64,000 bases of DNA from Photobacterium rosenbergii (GTDB lineage Bacteria; Pseudomonadota; Gammaproteobacteria; Enterobacterales; Vibrionaceae): positions 124,001 through 188,000 of the forward strand of contig NZ_PYMB01000004.1 of NCBI RefSeq assembly GCF_003026455.1, given 5' to 3'. A model generated the notes under the pieces. That model saw only the letters and a program-made list of their open reading frames with translations. It searched no databases and had not been told where the DNA came from. Of this stretch, positions 31,271-40,912 are shown piece after piece; within the stretch, counting starts at the first letter, position 1, and every line of letters begins with the position of its first letter. The translations under genes and the position numbers were made by a program.

Positions 31271-32365
31271 ATGTCACGTCCTAATTGCCAAGATTTCCGT
31301 CAGTTGTTTATCAGCGATACCCCGTTGATGGACATGCGGGCGCCAGTAGAATTTGAACAAGGTGCTTTCCCCACCTCTATCAACCGGCCATTGATGCTTG
31401 ATGAAGAACGTCAGGCGGTCGGTACATGCTATAAAGAGCATGGCCAGGAAGCGGCGATTGCACTTGGCCATGAGTTGGTTCATGGCGACATCAAAGCTGA
31501 GCGAGTTGCCCAGTGGAAAGCCTTTTGTGAAGCGAACCCAAACGGCTATTTGTACTGTTTCCGTGGTGGGCTCCGCTCGCGCATTACCCAGCAATGGCTA
31601 AAAGAGGCTGGCATTGACTACCCATTTGTTGAAGGTGGGTATAAGGCATTGCGCCGTTTCCTCATTGACACCATCGATGACGTAGCGACCAAGCCAATGA
31701 CACTTATTGGCGGTAATACAGGCTGCGGCAAAACCATCATGGTCAATGAGCTCAAAAATGGTATTGATTTGGAGGGTGCAGCGAACCATCGCGGGTCGTC
31801 TTTTGGCCGTTACGTGACGGCACAACGTACCCAAATCAACTTCGAGAATGTTCTGGCAATCGCGATGCTCAAGAAGCAGGCTGCTGGGGTATCGCACTTT
31901 GTCTACGAAGATGAAGGCAAGATCATTGGCTCGGTCAGCGTACCTTTGGCTATCAACCAGGCTATGCAGCAGGCGCCGATTGCCATTGTTGATGATCCGC
32001 TTGATGTGCGCCTCGAGCGTTTGCTTGACGACTATGTGGTTCGGATGCAGCGTGATTTCTGTGCTGAATACGGCGAGCAAGATGGCTGGGAGCGTTTTGC
32101 CCAGTACCTTGAACGCGGCATGTTCAGCATTCGCAAGCGTCTGGGATACCAACGCTATGAAGAGTTGCTGTTGGTCCAACAGCAGGCTGTGAAAGCAATG
32201 CAAACAAATGGCGATGTGTCAGGCCACTATGATTGGTTGAGCTTGTTGCTTGAGCAGTATTACGATCCTATGTACACCTACCAGCTTGGCAAGAAAGCTG
32301 ATCGTATTGTCTTCCGTGGTGAATACGCCGATGTGAAGGCATGGTTGGCGGAAAACTGCGCTTAA
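31271..32365 (+). CDS. mnmH: MnmH (SelU), tRNA 2-selenouridine synthase
   Basis: The 364-residue protein has an N-terminal rhodanese domain (about residues 1-130) with the catalytic Cys near residue 96 in YLYCFRGGLRSR. A P-loop domain follows (GGNTGCGKT near residue 155). It converts 2-thiouridine at the wobble position of tRNA for Lys, Glu and Gln to 2-selenouridine via a geranylated intermediate, using selenophosphate from SelD. ATG 31271 is two bases after the selD stop. An in-frame TTG at 31262 is less likely. Confidence 0.93.
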   Translation: MSRPNCQDFRQLFISDTPLMDMRAPVEFEQGAFPTSINRPLMLDEERQAVGTCYKEHGQEAAIALGHELVHGDIKAERVAQWKAFCEANPNGYLYCFRGGLRSRITQQWLKEAGIDYPFVEGGYKALRRFLIDTIDDVATKPMTLIGGNTGCGKTIMVNELKNGIDLEGAANHRGSSFGRYVTAQRTQINFENVLAIAMLKKQAAGVSHFVYEDEGKIIGSVSVPLAINQAMQQAPIAIVDDPLDVRLERLLDDYVVRMQRDFCAEYGEQDGWERFAQYLERGMFSIRKRLGYQRYEELLLVQQQAVKAMQTNGDVSGHYDWLSLLLEQYYDPMYTYQLGKKADRIVFRGEYADVKAWLAENCA

Positions 32366-32406
32366 CGTAATAGATCGTTTAGTCGCGGTTTACAGCGAAA
32401 AACAGC

Positions 32407-32438
32407 AAAGGCCTAGCTCTACTGAGCTGGGCCTTTTT
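32407..32438 (+). terminator. Terminator of selD-mnmH
   Basis: The stem AAAGGCC-AGCTC/GAGCT-GGCCTTT with a small bulge is followed by a T-run. Confidence 0.8.
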
Positions 32439-32558
32439 GTTAAGGCTATCTCGGAATATAGGAACTGTATCTATATCCAGTGTTTTTCTTGTTCTCTCCG
32501 CACTTTTTTCTTATAGTTCAGCCAAGAGTTTCCAAAGCGAACCAACTGAATTTCAACC

Positions 32559-34574
32559 ATGTCTCGTCTATATATTGCAGAAAAACCTAGCCTTGGCCGT
32601 GCGATAGCCGCTGTCTTGCCTCGTCCTCACAAGAACCATGACGGTTATATCGAGGCGGGCAACGGGGATATCGTCACCTGGTGTATCGGTCATTTACTTG
32701 AGCAAGTCGAACCCGATGCCTACGACGAGAAGTATAAGAAATGGAATATGGCAGACTTACCGATTGTACCGCAGCAGTGGCAGCTATCACCGCGTAAATC
32801 GGCTAAGAAGCAGTTGGGCGTAGTACGTAAGCTATGTAAACAAGCTGGCGAAGTGATCCACGCCGGAGACCCGGATAGGGAAGGGCAGCTGCTAGTAGAT
32901 GAGGTTATAGATTATGTGAACCTTGCGCAGAGTAAGAAAGCGGCCATGCAACGTCTGCTGATCTCCGACCTTAACCCGTCAGCGGTAAAGCGGGCGCTTG
33001 GTAAACTGCGAAGCAACCGTGATTTTATCCCGTTATCGGTCTCGGCATTGGCCCGCTCCCGTGCAGACTGGCTGTATGGCATGAACATGACAAGGGCTTA
33101 TACCCTGCTGGGCCAGAAAGGAGGCTACCGGGGCGTATTGTCGGTCGGTCGGGTACAGACACCAGTCTTGGGCTTGGTGACGCGCCGTGATGATGAAATT
33201 GCCAATTTTGTCCCGAAGTCATTTTATGAACTGTTTGCGCTTATTCCCTATCAGCAGCAAGAAATCCGCGCAAGGTGGAAGCCGAGTGAAGCTTGTAAGC
33301 CTTGGCAGGATGAAGATGGCCGGGTGATGAACCGCAAGCTTTGCGAGAACGTTGTCAGCCGTATCAAGGGGCAGCCTGCCGAAGTGACCGCTTCAGAGCG
33401 GAAGGAGACCCGACAAGCTCCGCCATTACCCTACTCACTATCAGCGCTGCAGATAGATGCCGCTAAACGGTTTGGCATGAGTGCTGCCGATGTGCTGGCC
33501 ACCTGCCAGTCACTGTATGAAAAGCACAAGGTGATTACTTACCCGCGCTCGGATTGCCGCTATTTGCCAATGGATCACTACCGTCAGGCTACAGAGGTTT
33601 GTCAGGCTATTGCCAATACGGATAACCAACTCGGTAAAGCTGTGGATGGTGCAGATACCAACCTCAAGTCGAAAGCCTGGAACGACAAGAAAGTTGATGC
33701 CCACCATGCAATTATCCCAACCCCCAAGGCAGTTAACGCAGCAAGCCTGAGTGGTAGCGAGCAGAAGGTGTATCAGTTGGTAGCAAGGCAATACTTGATG
33801 CAGTTTTACCCTGCAGCAATATACAGTGAAGCCAAGCTGGAGTTCACTATTGCCGGAGGGCTATTTGTTGCACGGGGACGCCAGTTGATGTCGGCTGGGT
33901 GGCGGGCCTTGCTTGGCCGTGATGAACCTACCGACAAAGAGGCTGATCTGGCAGATAAAGTGCCGCCGCTCGAGAAGGGGACGGTCCTGACCTGCCGTGA
34001 TGGCGAGATCCTCGATAAAATGACTGAACCTCCGAAGCCATTCACTGAGGCGACACTGTTACAGGCGATGACCGGGATTGCTCGCTTTGTCTCTGATGGT
34101 TCGCTGAAAAAAATCCTACGTGATACGGATGGTTTAGGCACTGAGGCAACTCGGGCCGGGATCCTTGATATTTTGTTCAAGCGGCAGTTGTTGATGCGCC
34201 AAGGCAAAAGTATCCATGCCACAGAGGCCGGAAAGGGGCTGATTTATGCCTTGCCTGATGAGGCGACTTATCCAGATATGACGGCTCACTGGGAACACCA
34301 ACTGCAGGACATGGCTGATAAAAAGTGTGCTTATAAACCCTTTATGGATGCACTTGAGGGACAGGTAACCCAGCTGATGGAAAAGGTTAAAACCAGCGAG
34401 GTACCCCAGAGCCTTCGTGATTTGAAATCGCCTGAACCGTTCAAAAAACGACGTTACAGTAAAGGCAGCGGTAAGAGCAGCAAAGGAGCGCGTAAGTCAT
34501 CGGGTTCTGGTGCTTCGTCTTCCTCAGCAAAATCGCGCTCACCTCGCCGTCGGACGACGAAGAAAGCGGATTAG
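32559..34574 (+). CDS. topB: TopB, DNA topoisomerase III
   Basis: This 671-residue type IA topoisomerase has an N-terminal TOPRIM domain (MSRLYIAEKPSLGRAIAAVL and AGDPDREGQLLVDEV with the acidic metal triad). The catalytic Tyr lies in the motif VITYPRSDCRYLP (near residue 328). The last 45 residues are a Ser/Lys/Arg-rich tail (KGSGKSSKGARKSSGSG-like) suited to DNA binding, with no zinc fingers. It decatenates DNA during replication. It overlaps the convergent GGDEF gene by four bases. Confidence 0.94.
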   Translation: MSRLYIAEKPSLGRAIAAVLPRPHKNHDGYIEAGNGDIVTWCIGHLLEQVEPDAYDEKYKKWNMADLPIVPQQWQLSPRKSAKKQLGVVRKLCKQAGEVIHAGDPDREGQLLVDEVIDYVNLAQSKKAAMQRLLISDLNPSAVKRALGKLRSNRDFIPLSVSALARSRADWLYGMNMTRAYTLLGQKGGYRGVLSVGRVQTPVLGLVTRRDDEIANFVPKSFYELFALIPYQQQEIRARWKPSEACKPWQDEDGRVMNRKLCENVVSRIKGQPAEVTASERKETRQAPPLPYSLSALQIDAAKRFGMSAADVLATCQSLYEKHKVITYPRSDCRYLPMDHYRQATEVCQAIANTDNQLGKAVDGADTNLKSKAWNDKKVDAHHAIIPTPKAVNAASLSGSEQKVYQLVARQYLMQFYPAAIYSEAKLEFTIAGGLFVARGRQLMSAGWRALLGRDEPTDKEADLADKVPPLEKGTVLTCRDGEILDKMTEPPKPFTEATLLQAMTGIARFVSDGSLKKILRDTDGLGTEATRAGILDILFKRQLLMRQGKSIHATEAGKGLIYALPDEATYPDMTAHWEHQLQDMADKKCAYKPFMDALEGQVTQLMEKVKTSEVPQSLRDLKSPEPFKKRRYSKGSGKSSKGARKSSGSGASSSSAKSRSPRRRTTKKAD

Positions 34575-36244
34575 GGAGTACGATAATTCGAGCCGTCATC
34601 ACTGATCATAAATACCTGATTTCGGCCACTAGATTTAGCCTCATAAAGAGCGGCGTCGGTTAATTTGAAAAAGGCATCAGCCGAACTTTTTGGTGAGGGG
34701 GTCACCGTACAACCGCCGACACTAATCGTAACGATATTTGCTTGGCTGCCATTTTCGGGAGAGCTAGGTATGCAGAGGGCTCGAATAGCTTCCAGTGAGT
34801 GCTCTGCAGCGTATCGTGCCGCTTGCTGGTCTTGTCCCGGCAATAATAAAACAAACTCTTCACCACCGTAGCGGGCAAAGAGCGCCCCTGCTCGACGCTC
34901 TATAGGGGCTAATGTGGCCGCTATGGTTTTGAGGCATTGATCCCCTGCGGCATGACCGAAGCTATCGTTGTACTCTTTGAAGTGGTCAACATCGATGATC
35001 AGTAACGAAAGTGGTAGTTTATGGCGTTCGGCCCGTCGCCATTCCTCAGAAAACCGCTCATCAAATAGGCGCCTGTTGGCGACTTGGGTCAGCGGATCTT
35101 CTTGTGACACCTTTTCAAGCTTATCTTTAGCCTGCTGGAGGGCCTGGGTGCGCTCAGCAACCCTTAGCTCTAGCTCCGTATTGAGTTGGATGAGCTTTTC
35201 CTCAGCTTGCCGCCTGACAAGGTGCTGGGAAACGATGAAACCAAACTGTTTCAATAACTGGTGAAGGTGACCGGGTAAAGGCATCCCGCTCAATAGGTTA
35301 TCGCAGGCAATCCAGCCAATCGGTGTATCTTCATCCCACAAAGAGATATACGCGCTCCAACCAAAGCCAACGACTTTCAAGTTATGATATAGCGGCGTGT
35401 TATCCTCTATGGCGAGGTACTCTCCCCTTTGTTGCAGTATATGGGGCGCAAACCATAAATCCGGTATTTTGGACTCAAAGTATTGCTCATTCACAGTGTT
35501 GCCATAGATATCGGTGCCATAGGTACCTTGCATCCGGTTACCGGGTTGAAATAAAAAAATAGCCATCCGGTCGATGCTGAGTTGCTTTTTGGCTTCATCG
35601 ACAGCAATAAACAACATATTGTCGATAGAGTGGGCCCGCCATAGCTTGAAAGAGATGTCATGTAAGGCCTGTAGTTGTTTTTGTAAGTTGTGCTGTTCAT
35701 GCTGGCGGATTTGCAATTCGCGCTCTGCGATTCGTCGCCCGCTGTGCTCGTCTTGAATAATGGCATCAATCATGGAAGCGTTAAGCTCGGAGGCGAGTAA
35801 TGCCCCAAGATAACGAAAGTCACAGGCGCTTAGTTGTGAGGTGTCAACGTTTTGCGGAAAATCAACAATCATACAGCCTATGATCTGAGAGCGTCTTTCC
35901 AACGGAAGCGTTAGTCGACGAACGTTTTTATAGTCAACGAGGGTACATTTTTTCAGCCTAATGGCCTTGGTCACTTGGTGAAAAGGGAAAGTGTCGCTGT
36001 CTTGATATTCAACGGGAGGGAAAAAGTAATGGATACCCTCCTTTCCCACATTGAGCAAAGTCATCCAGTGTGACTTGTAAGCAACGACCAAGGTAGCGTC
36101 TTCCACTGAAAAGCTCAGTAGAAGGTTCCGGCATATTTGCTCGCAAGTGGTTCGTAAACCATGAGACTTCCCCGTCAAGTTAAGTACCCGATCATAGAAG
36201 TCTTGAATGTGTGTAGTCTGAGCCAAATGACCTTCCCAAAACAT
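34571..36244 (-). CDS. GGDEF diguanylate cyclase with GAF-like sensor
   Basis: This is a 557-residue soluble protein with no clear transmembrane helix. Residues 1-330 form sensor regions, including a GAF-like part (LHDISFKLWRAHSIDNMLFIAVDEAKKQL, roughly 192-330). A coiled-coil linker follows (about 340-385, rich in Glu, Arg and Gln). The GGDEF domain has DPLTQVANRRLFDERF and an active-site loop RYGGEEFVLLLPG, so it should make c-di-GMP. The inhibitory site (RxxD, five residues before GG) reads RAGA, so product inhibition is probably lost. Confidence 0.85.
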   Translation of the reverse strand: MFWEGHLAQTTHIQDFYDRVLNLTGKSHGLRTTCEQICRNLLLSFSVEDATLVVAYKSHWMTLLNVGKEGIHYFFPPVEYQDSDTFPFHQVTKAIRLKKCTLVDYKNVRRLTLPLERRSQIIGCMIVDFPQNVDTSQLSACDFRYLGALLASELNASMIDAIIQDEHSGRRIAERELQIRQHEQHNLQKQLQALHDISFKLWRAHSIDNMLFIAVDEAKKQLSIDRMAIFLFQPGNRMQGTYGTDIYGNTVNEQYFESKIPDLWFAPHILQQRGEYLAIEDNTPLYHNLKVVGFGWSAYISLWDEDTPIGWIACDNLLSGMPLPGHLHQLLKQFGFIVSQHLVRRQAEEKLIQLNTELELRVAERTQALQQAKDKLEKVSQEDPLTQVANRRLFDERFSEEWRRAERHKLPLSLLIIDVDHFKEYNDSFGHAAGDQCLKTIAATLAPIERRAGALFARYGGEEFVLLLPGQDQQAARYAAEHSLEAIRALCIPSSPENGSQANIVTISVGGCTVTPSPKSSADAFFKLTDAALYEAKSSGRNQVFMISDDGSNYRTP

Positions 36245-36590
36245 AGCTTGTGATGTAGCACAGAATTACTTCAATCCGTATTCGATACCGGTGGAAGCTT
36301 TTTGGCGGCAACGGGGTAACAGACTGCCTTCGAGGGTTATTTCATTGCTATTGTTACGATTTTTTTACTATGAAAGGCTAATGGATACAGCAAACTAACA
36401 TTTTTATGTTGGGAAATTACTAAGAATGCGACGCATAACACAGGTGTGGTGTAATTGTCAATTCGCTCAGCGAGTGGTTATGGGAAGCTATAGCAGTATT
36501 ACAGGAAGTCCCTGCGCGACTTATCTTTCTTGAACGCAAGTGGGAGAATGAGATCTTTCTATTACTGAAATTAGTGCCAGATATTTTGAC
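36245..36590. other. AT-rich gap between two GGDEF genes
   Basis: This 346-base stretch holds the upstream region of the first GGDEF gene and the 3' flank of the second. I see only very short open frames and no terminator, repeat or RNA that I can support. Confidence 0.5.
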
Positions 36591-37673
36591 TCAGTCGCAC
36601 AGTGAAAAATTGTTTTTACCCGTTTCTTTTACTTTGTACATTCTCATGTCGGAAAGTTTTTTGAGAGAGTCTGAATCAACCGCATCATTTGGGAAATTGG
36701 CACCACCAATGCTGACACCAACAGTAACTTTGTCACCGCCAATAAAGATCGGGCTAACTGTTTCTTCAATGATCCTTTGGCATATTTTAACTACAATCGT
36801 TTTATCTTTTACGCCAGGTAAAATGATTAAAAACTCATCGCCTCCTATCCGGCAGCAACTGTCTGTATGGCGTGTGACTGCAAGCATTCTTTTCGCAACA
36901 GTTTGAATAACCTTATCTCCAACATCATGGCCGTACTTATCATTTATAAGTTTAAAGCCATCAAGGTCCAAGAATAGAAGGAAGCACATCTCTTGATTAC
37001 GGTTAGCTTTATTTATGGCCGCTTTCAAACGGTCGTTTGCCACCCTTAGTGTAAGTAGCCCAGTTAAATTATCATGATTGGCAAGGTGTTCAATCTGCAG
37101 TTTTTGTTTGGAGATATTATTTAAAAGAGATAATTTCACTTCATTTAATTTTAAAATTGCGTCGATAGCAGCATAGCCAGCAATGACCATAATCAGAAGG
37201 TGTGATATCCATGTTACTGGCTGCGATAGGGCTATTTCGTGTTCTACTCGAGGCGTTAAATACCCGTCAGTAAAGAGGTAACCAATTACAGATACAACAG
37301 CTAAATATAAACCACTAATTATAAGCATCTCGAATTTAGTTCGCCTGATACTGGTGACAAGCAGCAAAAACATAAACATACTTGCGGTGTTAGCAGAAAT
37401 ACCGAACGTGAGTGTTGTCCCCAGACCAATCGTCATACTACATACAACCAGAAAGATTTCCATAACGAATATTGGTGTTTTGGCCCGCTGAAAAAAAAGG
37501 ATTATGGCAGCAAGAAAAACTACGATATGTATGGAATAGATAGGCAGGAAGCCTGTTGTCACCCAGCGTGATAATGACAGCGGTGTTGCTAGAGCAACGA
37601 GTACAAGTAATGAATAAAAGATCCTACTAACTGATTGTTGCTTTATTTTTTTTAAGCGGCTGTAGTACTCCAT
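36591..37673 (-). CDS. Membrane GGDEF diguanylate cyclase
   Basis: This 360-residue protein has six or so transmembrane helices (about residues 20-185), a short coiled linker and a C-terminal GGDEF domain. The active-site loop is CRIGGDEFLIILPG, and an inhibitory-site motif RHTD lies exactly five residues before it. The opening motif is HDNLTGLLTLRVANDRL, where most members have LTGLPNRR, and the end motif is DMRMYKVKETGKN. It is more AT-rich by eye than its neighbours and could be a later arrival. The membrane domain is probably the sensor; the ligand is unknown. Confidence 0.85.
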   Translation of the reverse strand: MEYYSRLKKIKQQSVSRIFYSLLVLVALATPLSLSRWVTTGFLPIYSIHIVVFLAAIILFFQRAKTPIFVMEIFLVVCSMTIGLGTTLTFGISANTASMFMFLLLVTSIRRTKFEMLIISGLYLAVVSVIGYLFTDGYLTPRVEHEIALSQPVTWISHLLIMVIAGYAAIDAILKLNEVKLSLLNNISKQKLQIEHLANHDNLTGLLTLRVANDRLKAAINKANRNQEMCFLLFLDLDGFKLINDKYGHDVGDKVIQTVAKRMLAVTRHTDSCCRIGGDEFLIILPGVKDKTIVVKICQRIIEETVSPIFIGGDKVTVGVSIGGANFPNDAVDSDSLKKLSDMRMYKVKETGKNNFSLCD

Positions 37674-37814
37674 TAAACTTGTCTATCCTCACAGGTTGAA
37701 CGGTAGTTATGTTATATCAGACTCTCCTGCAGGCTAGTTTAGTCTGTATTTAGCAAAGTAAACTTGAGGCAAGTTTTTTTTGCCGAACAAATCGCATTAA
37801 ATATTAAATGTAGA

Positions 37815-37834
37815 GCTTGGCTTTTACGCCAAGC
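37815..37834 (-). terminator. Possible terminator of the SDR gene
   Basis: A stem GCTTGGC/GCCAAGC with a six-base loop lies just after the SDR stop. The minus-strand T-tract is weak. Confidence 0.45.
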
Positions 37835-37846
37835 CTCAATATACCT

Positions 37847-38542
37847 TTACCAAGGTAAATAATTGCCCTGATAATCCATAAACAAGCCTGAGTCGGCGGG
37901 CGTTAGGTTGTCTATCACTTTTTTCAACCCAAGGGCTGAAGTCTGGCTATCGATGAGGGCATTTGGCCCGCCCATTTCGGTTTGTACCCAGCCTGGGTGG
38001 AGGGCAATGGAAATGATGCCTTCTGGTAGCAAATCATTGGATAGGCTTTTTACCACTGAGTTCAGCGCAGCTTTTGAAGAGCGGTAGATGTATCCGCCAC
38101 CACTGGTATTCTCAGCCGTGCTGCCGACTTTGGAAGAAAGGCAGGCAAGTACACCGGGTGTACCTTGCTTGAGTTGGGGGTAAAAGGCTTCTGCAATTTT
38201 CAGAGGGGCAATGGTGTTGATTTCGAATACTTTACGCCATTCATCTGCATCGGTGTTGCCAAACCCATATCCTTTGGGGCCGTAGTAACCGGCATTGTTG
38301 ATAAGCAAATCTAAGCTCACAGATTCCATGGATTGGGCGAGGTGCATGATAGCTTGGTGATCAGTGACATCAAGTTCGGCAATAGTCAGGTTTGGAAAAA
38401 CATCTTGCCGGTGGGTTAACTCTTCGGCATTGGCTATATCGCGGCAGGTTGCAAAGACCTGCCAACCGGCTTCAAGGTAAGCCACGGTTAACGCCAGCCC
38501 GACACCACGGTTTGCGCCGGTAATTAAGACGGTTTTGTTCAT
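37847..38542 (-). CDS. SDR family oxidoreductase
   Basis: This 231-residue short-chain dehydrogenase has the nucleotide motif TGANRGVGLAL (residues 8-18), the NNAG motif (LDLLINNAGYYG) and the catalytic YxxxK pair in YIYRSSKAALNSVV, preceded by a Ser in ACLSSKVGS. The C-terminus LHPGWVQTEMGGPNA is typical of classical SDRs of the C-factor/CsgA-like group. It probably uses NAD(P)H; the substrate is unknown. It is monocistronic. Confidence 0.85.
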   Translation of the reverse strand: MNKTVLITGANRGVGLALTVAYLEAGWQVFATCRDIANAEELTHRQDVFPNLTIAELDVTDHQAIMHLAQSMESVSLDLLINNAGYYGPKGYGFGNTDADEWRKVFEINTIAPLKIAEAFYPQLKQGTPGVLACLSSKVGSTAENTSGGGYIYRSSKAALNSVVKSLSNDLLPEGIISIALHPGWVQTEMGGPNALIDSQTSALGLKKVIDNLTPADSGLFMDYQGNYLPW

Positions 38543-38659
38543 TATTTCTTCCTCGAAAACCCTAATTGCTTTGAGCTATAAGATAGCGGAAGTATCGAAA
38601 CTAAGACAGGCGATAAAGGTGTACTCCGCTACATTTTAGGTGTTTATATTCATATACGG

Positions 38660-38941
38660 ATGTTTATGACTTTTTTACTGAAGTTTGCGGGACTATCGCT
38701 TTTTTGTATCATTCTTTTGGGGTGTGCCGAGACCCGCCATGAGACGTTGTCTGATTTAGGGTTTACCCGTCCTTACCTGGATGGGTACCAAGATGGCTGC
38801 TTTAGCCGCAAGAACGAGCCATCGACTCATCTGGATGGATTCAGGCAGGACCCTGAAAGGATGGAAGCAGATAACAAATATGCCTATGGCTGGCATGATG
38901 GCTATGACCAATGCTATGCCGATAATAAAGAATATCTCTGA
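38660..38941 (+). CDS. Small lipoprotein with paired GY-DG motifs
   Basis: This 93-residue predicted lipoprotein has a hydrophobic N-terminus ending in the lipobox ILLGC (Cys near residue 22). The mature domain has two related motifs, YLDGYQDGCFSR and YGWHDGYDQCYA, each with aromatic-Gly-x-Asp-Gly and one Cys. The two Cys could form a disulfide. I do not recognise a named family. ATGs at 38660 and 38666 are both possible. It shares no operon with its neighbours. Confidence 0.65.
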   Translation: MFMTFLLKFAGLSLFCIILLGCAETRHETLSDLGFTRPYLDGYQDGCFSRKNEPSTHLDGFRQDPERMEADNKYAYGWHDGYDQCYADNKEYL

Positions 38942-38973
38942 ACAAGGTTTCCCTATACCGGGGCAAAAACAAA

Positions 38974-38997
38974 GAGGGCAGCCAAATGGCTGCCCTC
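38974..38997 (-). terminator. Terminator of yejM (shared hairpin)
   Basis: The perfect stem GAGGGCAGCC/GGCTGCCCTC with loop AAAT has a T-run on the minus strand. On the plus strand it follows the small lipoprotein gene. Confidence 0.8.
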
Positions 38998-39018
38998 CCT
39001 TCTAGATAATCAGTGTGG

Positions 39019-40863
39019 TTAGTGTGCCTGGTGGAAGCGCTTCATCTCGTGCATGGCCTGCATCAGGGTAGAGAGCTTGGGCTTGGCAGCATCCAATCGT
39101 TTGTAGTCTTGGTCATATACCAGGTAGTTGCCGTATTGATCGATCACCGTGGTGGATGTCGGCTGGATCATTACAATATCCCTTTCGTTGCCAGCTAGGA
39201 TCCAGCGACGCTTGGATGAACCGGTAAACAAACTACTGCCGCTGCTGTATGCACTTGCTGGTGTCGTCGTATTGAGTAATGCTTCCATCAGCGTTGGCGC
39301 AATATCCAAGTGGCTGGTGAGCCTGTCACTGACTGAGGAGACACTTCCCGGCCAATGAATAACCAAAGGCACTTTGAGTTGGTATTGGCTGTAGTTGCTG
39401 TTCGCGCCCCAGCTGTTGCTGCCAGTCTCGTTGAACTCCGTACCATGGTTTGCGGTGATAATCACGATGGTATCGTCCAAAGCGTCCTGCTGCACCAACT
39501 GGTCAAAGATCTGGATCAGTTGCTCATCGATAAAATAAGCAGCATTTCGGTAACTGTTCTTCAGGATCAGGTTTGTGTCTTGTCCTGATATGTTGTTAGA
39601 GCCTAGTGACGGTTCGAATCTTGGTGTGTAGTCACCGCCTTCTTCGAAGTTTTGAACCGAGTTTAGCTCAATATAACTAAACCAAGGTTTGTCGCTATCT
39701 CTAGCTTCAAGCCAGTTTGCCCAGCTTTCCACGACCTCGGTATCTTGAGCGATTCCTGCCATTGCTTCGAGTGGTAGACCGCTGAAAATGGCTTCGGTAT
39801 AAATCGGGTCCTGCAGCAGGTCATCGCTGCCAAATAAGCCAAACTGGTAGCCACGTTTTTCAAGAGTACTCACCACAAGTGGCTTGGTATTGCTTGAACG
39901 TGCGCTGTTGATATAACTACTCGGTAACCCATAGAACAAGCCGAAAATGCCTGCCGTATTCTCGTTGCTACTGCTGTAGTGGTTTTCGAAATTCAGATTC
40001 TGGCTGGCAAACGCTGATAGGTAAGGCATGGTGTCGGCTTCTACCATATCGCTGCGTAGGCCATCAATCATGACAACCAACAGGTTTTTGCCAGTGCCAG
40101 GATCGTCGAAGGCCATTTTTTCCAGCGGGTAACGCAGCTGTTCGCTGGCCTCTATCCCCTGGGCATTGAGGCGTTCGGTATATTCTTCACGGTCAAGCAA
40201 GCCATGCTTTTCCATGAAAGTTTTCGCCGTCATTGGGTAAGACAGCGGGAAATTAGAGCGTTGGGCAGTAATTGGGCGGTATAAATTGGCATCAGCCCAG
40301 ATGTACATCAAGTGGCTGCTAATAAAGCAGATCCCAAAGACGGTAGCGATAGGGACCCCAACATGCTTGCGGGTCAGCTTTCTAAGCTTGCGCCACAGCC
40401 ACTCGGATAGAACCAACTGGAGCAGGAAGATTACCGGGACAGTAATAAACAAATATTGCCAGCGGGCATTGAGTTCGGTGCGCTCTCCACTTAGGAGAAG
40501 ATCCCAGACCAATGGGCTCAAATGGAGCTCAAGGGATTCATAGGCATGGGTATCAAGCAGCAAAGCGGTTAGGCCAATGGTGGCTACTAACACTGCAAAC
40601 AGCCGCATTAGGCGTTGTGATGGGATAATGAAGCTAGCTGGGAACAGGATGAGGATATAGAACCCGAACACCAAAAAGCCGAAGTGGCCTACCCAGCTTG
40701 TCAACAGGTAGAGTTGGCCGAGCAGGGACGCCGGCCACTCAGAATGGGCAATATACCGCGTACCCAAAAGCATGGCAGCGATGATATTGAAAAAACTGAA
40801 CCAGTGTCCCCAGCTGATAAGCTGAGAGACTTTGTCTTTGTAATTGTTACCGCTGGAGACCAT
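39019..40863 (-). CDS. yejM: YejM/PbgA-like inner-membrane protein (LpxC control)
   Basis: This 614-residue protein has five N-terminal transmembrane helices (DUF3413, about residues 1-190) and a C-terminal periplasmic sulfatase/phosphatase-fold domain. The domain begins LLVVMIDGLRSDM and contains FGSDDLLQDP and ITANHGTEFNE. In E. coli YejM (PbgA, LapC) senses lipopolysaccharide in the inner membrane and controls LpxC stability through LapB. The catalytic metal residues are not fully kept in the family, which is considered non-enzymatic. yejL lies just upstream on the same strand. Confidence 0.93.
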   Translation of the reverse strand: MVSSGNNYKDKVSQLISWGHWFSFFNIIAAMLLGTRYIAHSEWPASLLGQLYLLTSWVGHFGFLVFGFYILILFPASFIIPSQRLMRLFAVLVATIGLTALLLDTHAYESLELHLSPLVWDLLLSGERTELNARWQYLFITVPVIFLLQLVLSEWLWRKLRKLTRKHVGVPIATVFGICFISSHLMYIWADANLYRPITAQRSNFPLSYPMTAKTFMEKHGLLDREEYTERLNAQGIEASEQLRYPLEKMAFDDPGTGKNLLVVMIDGLRSDMVEADTMPYLSAFASQNLNFENHYSSSNENTAGIFGLFYGLPSSYINSARSSNTKPLVVSTLEKRGYQFGLFGSDDLLQDPIYTEAIFSGLPLEAMAGIAQDTEVVESWANWLEARDSDKPWFSYIELNSVQNFEEGGDYTPRFEPSLGSNNISGQDTNLILKNSYRNAAYFIDEQLIQIFDQLVQQDALDDTIVIITANHGTEFNETGSNSWGANSNYSQYQLKVPLVIHWPGSVSSVSDRLTSHLDIAPTLMEALLNTTTPASAYSSGSSLFTGSSKRRWILAGNERDIVMIQPTSTTVIDQYGNYLVYDQDYKRLDAAKPKLSTLMQAMHEMKRFHQAH

Positions 40864-40912
40864 AGATGTCAGTGTTTCCCAGTCCTATATAGCTCTGTCA
40901 CAAGCAACAAGA

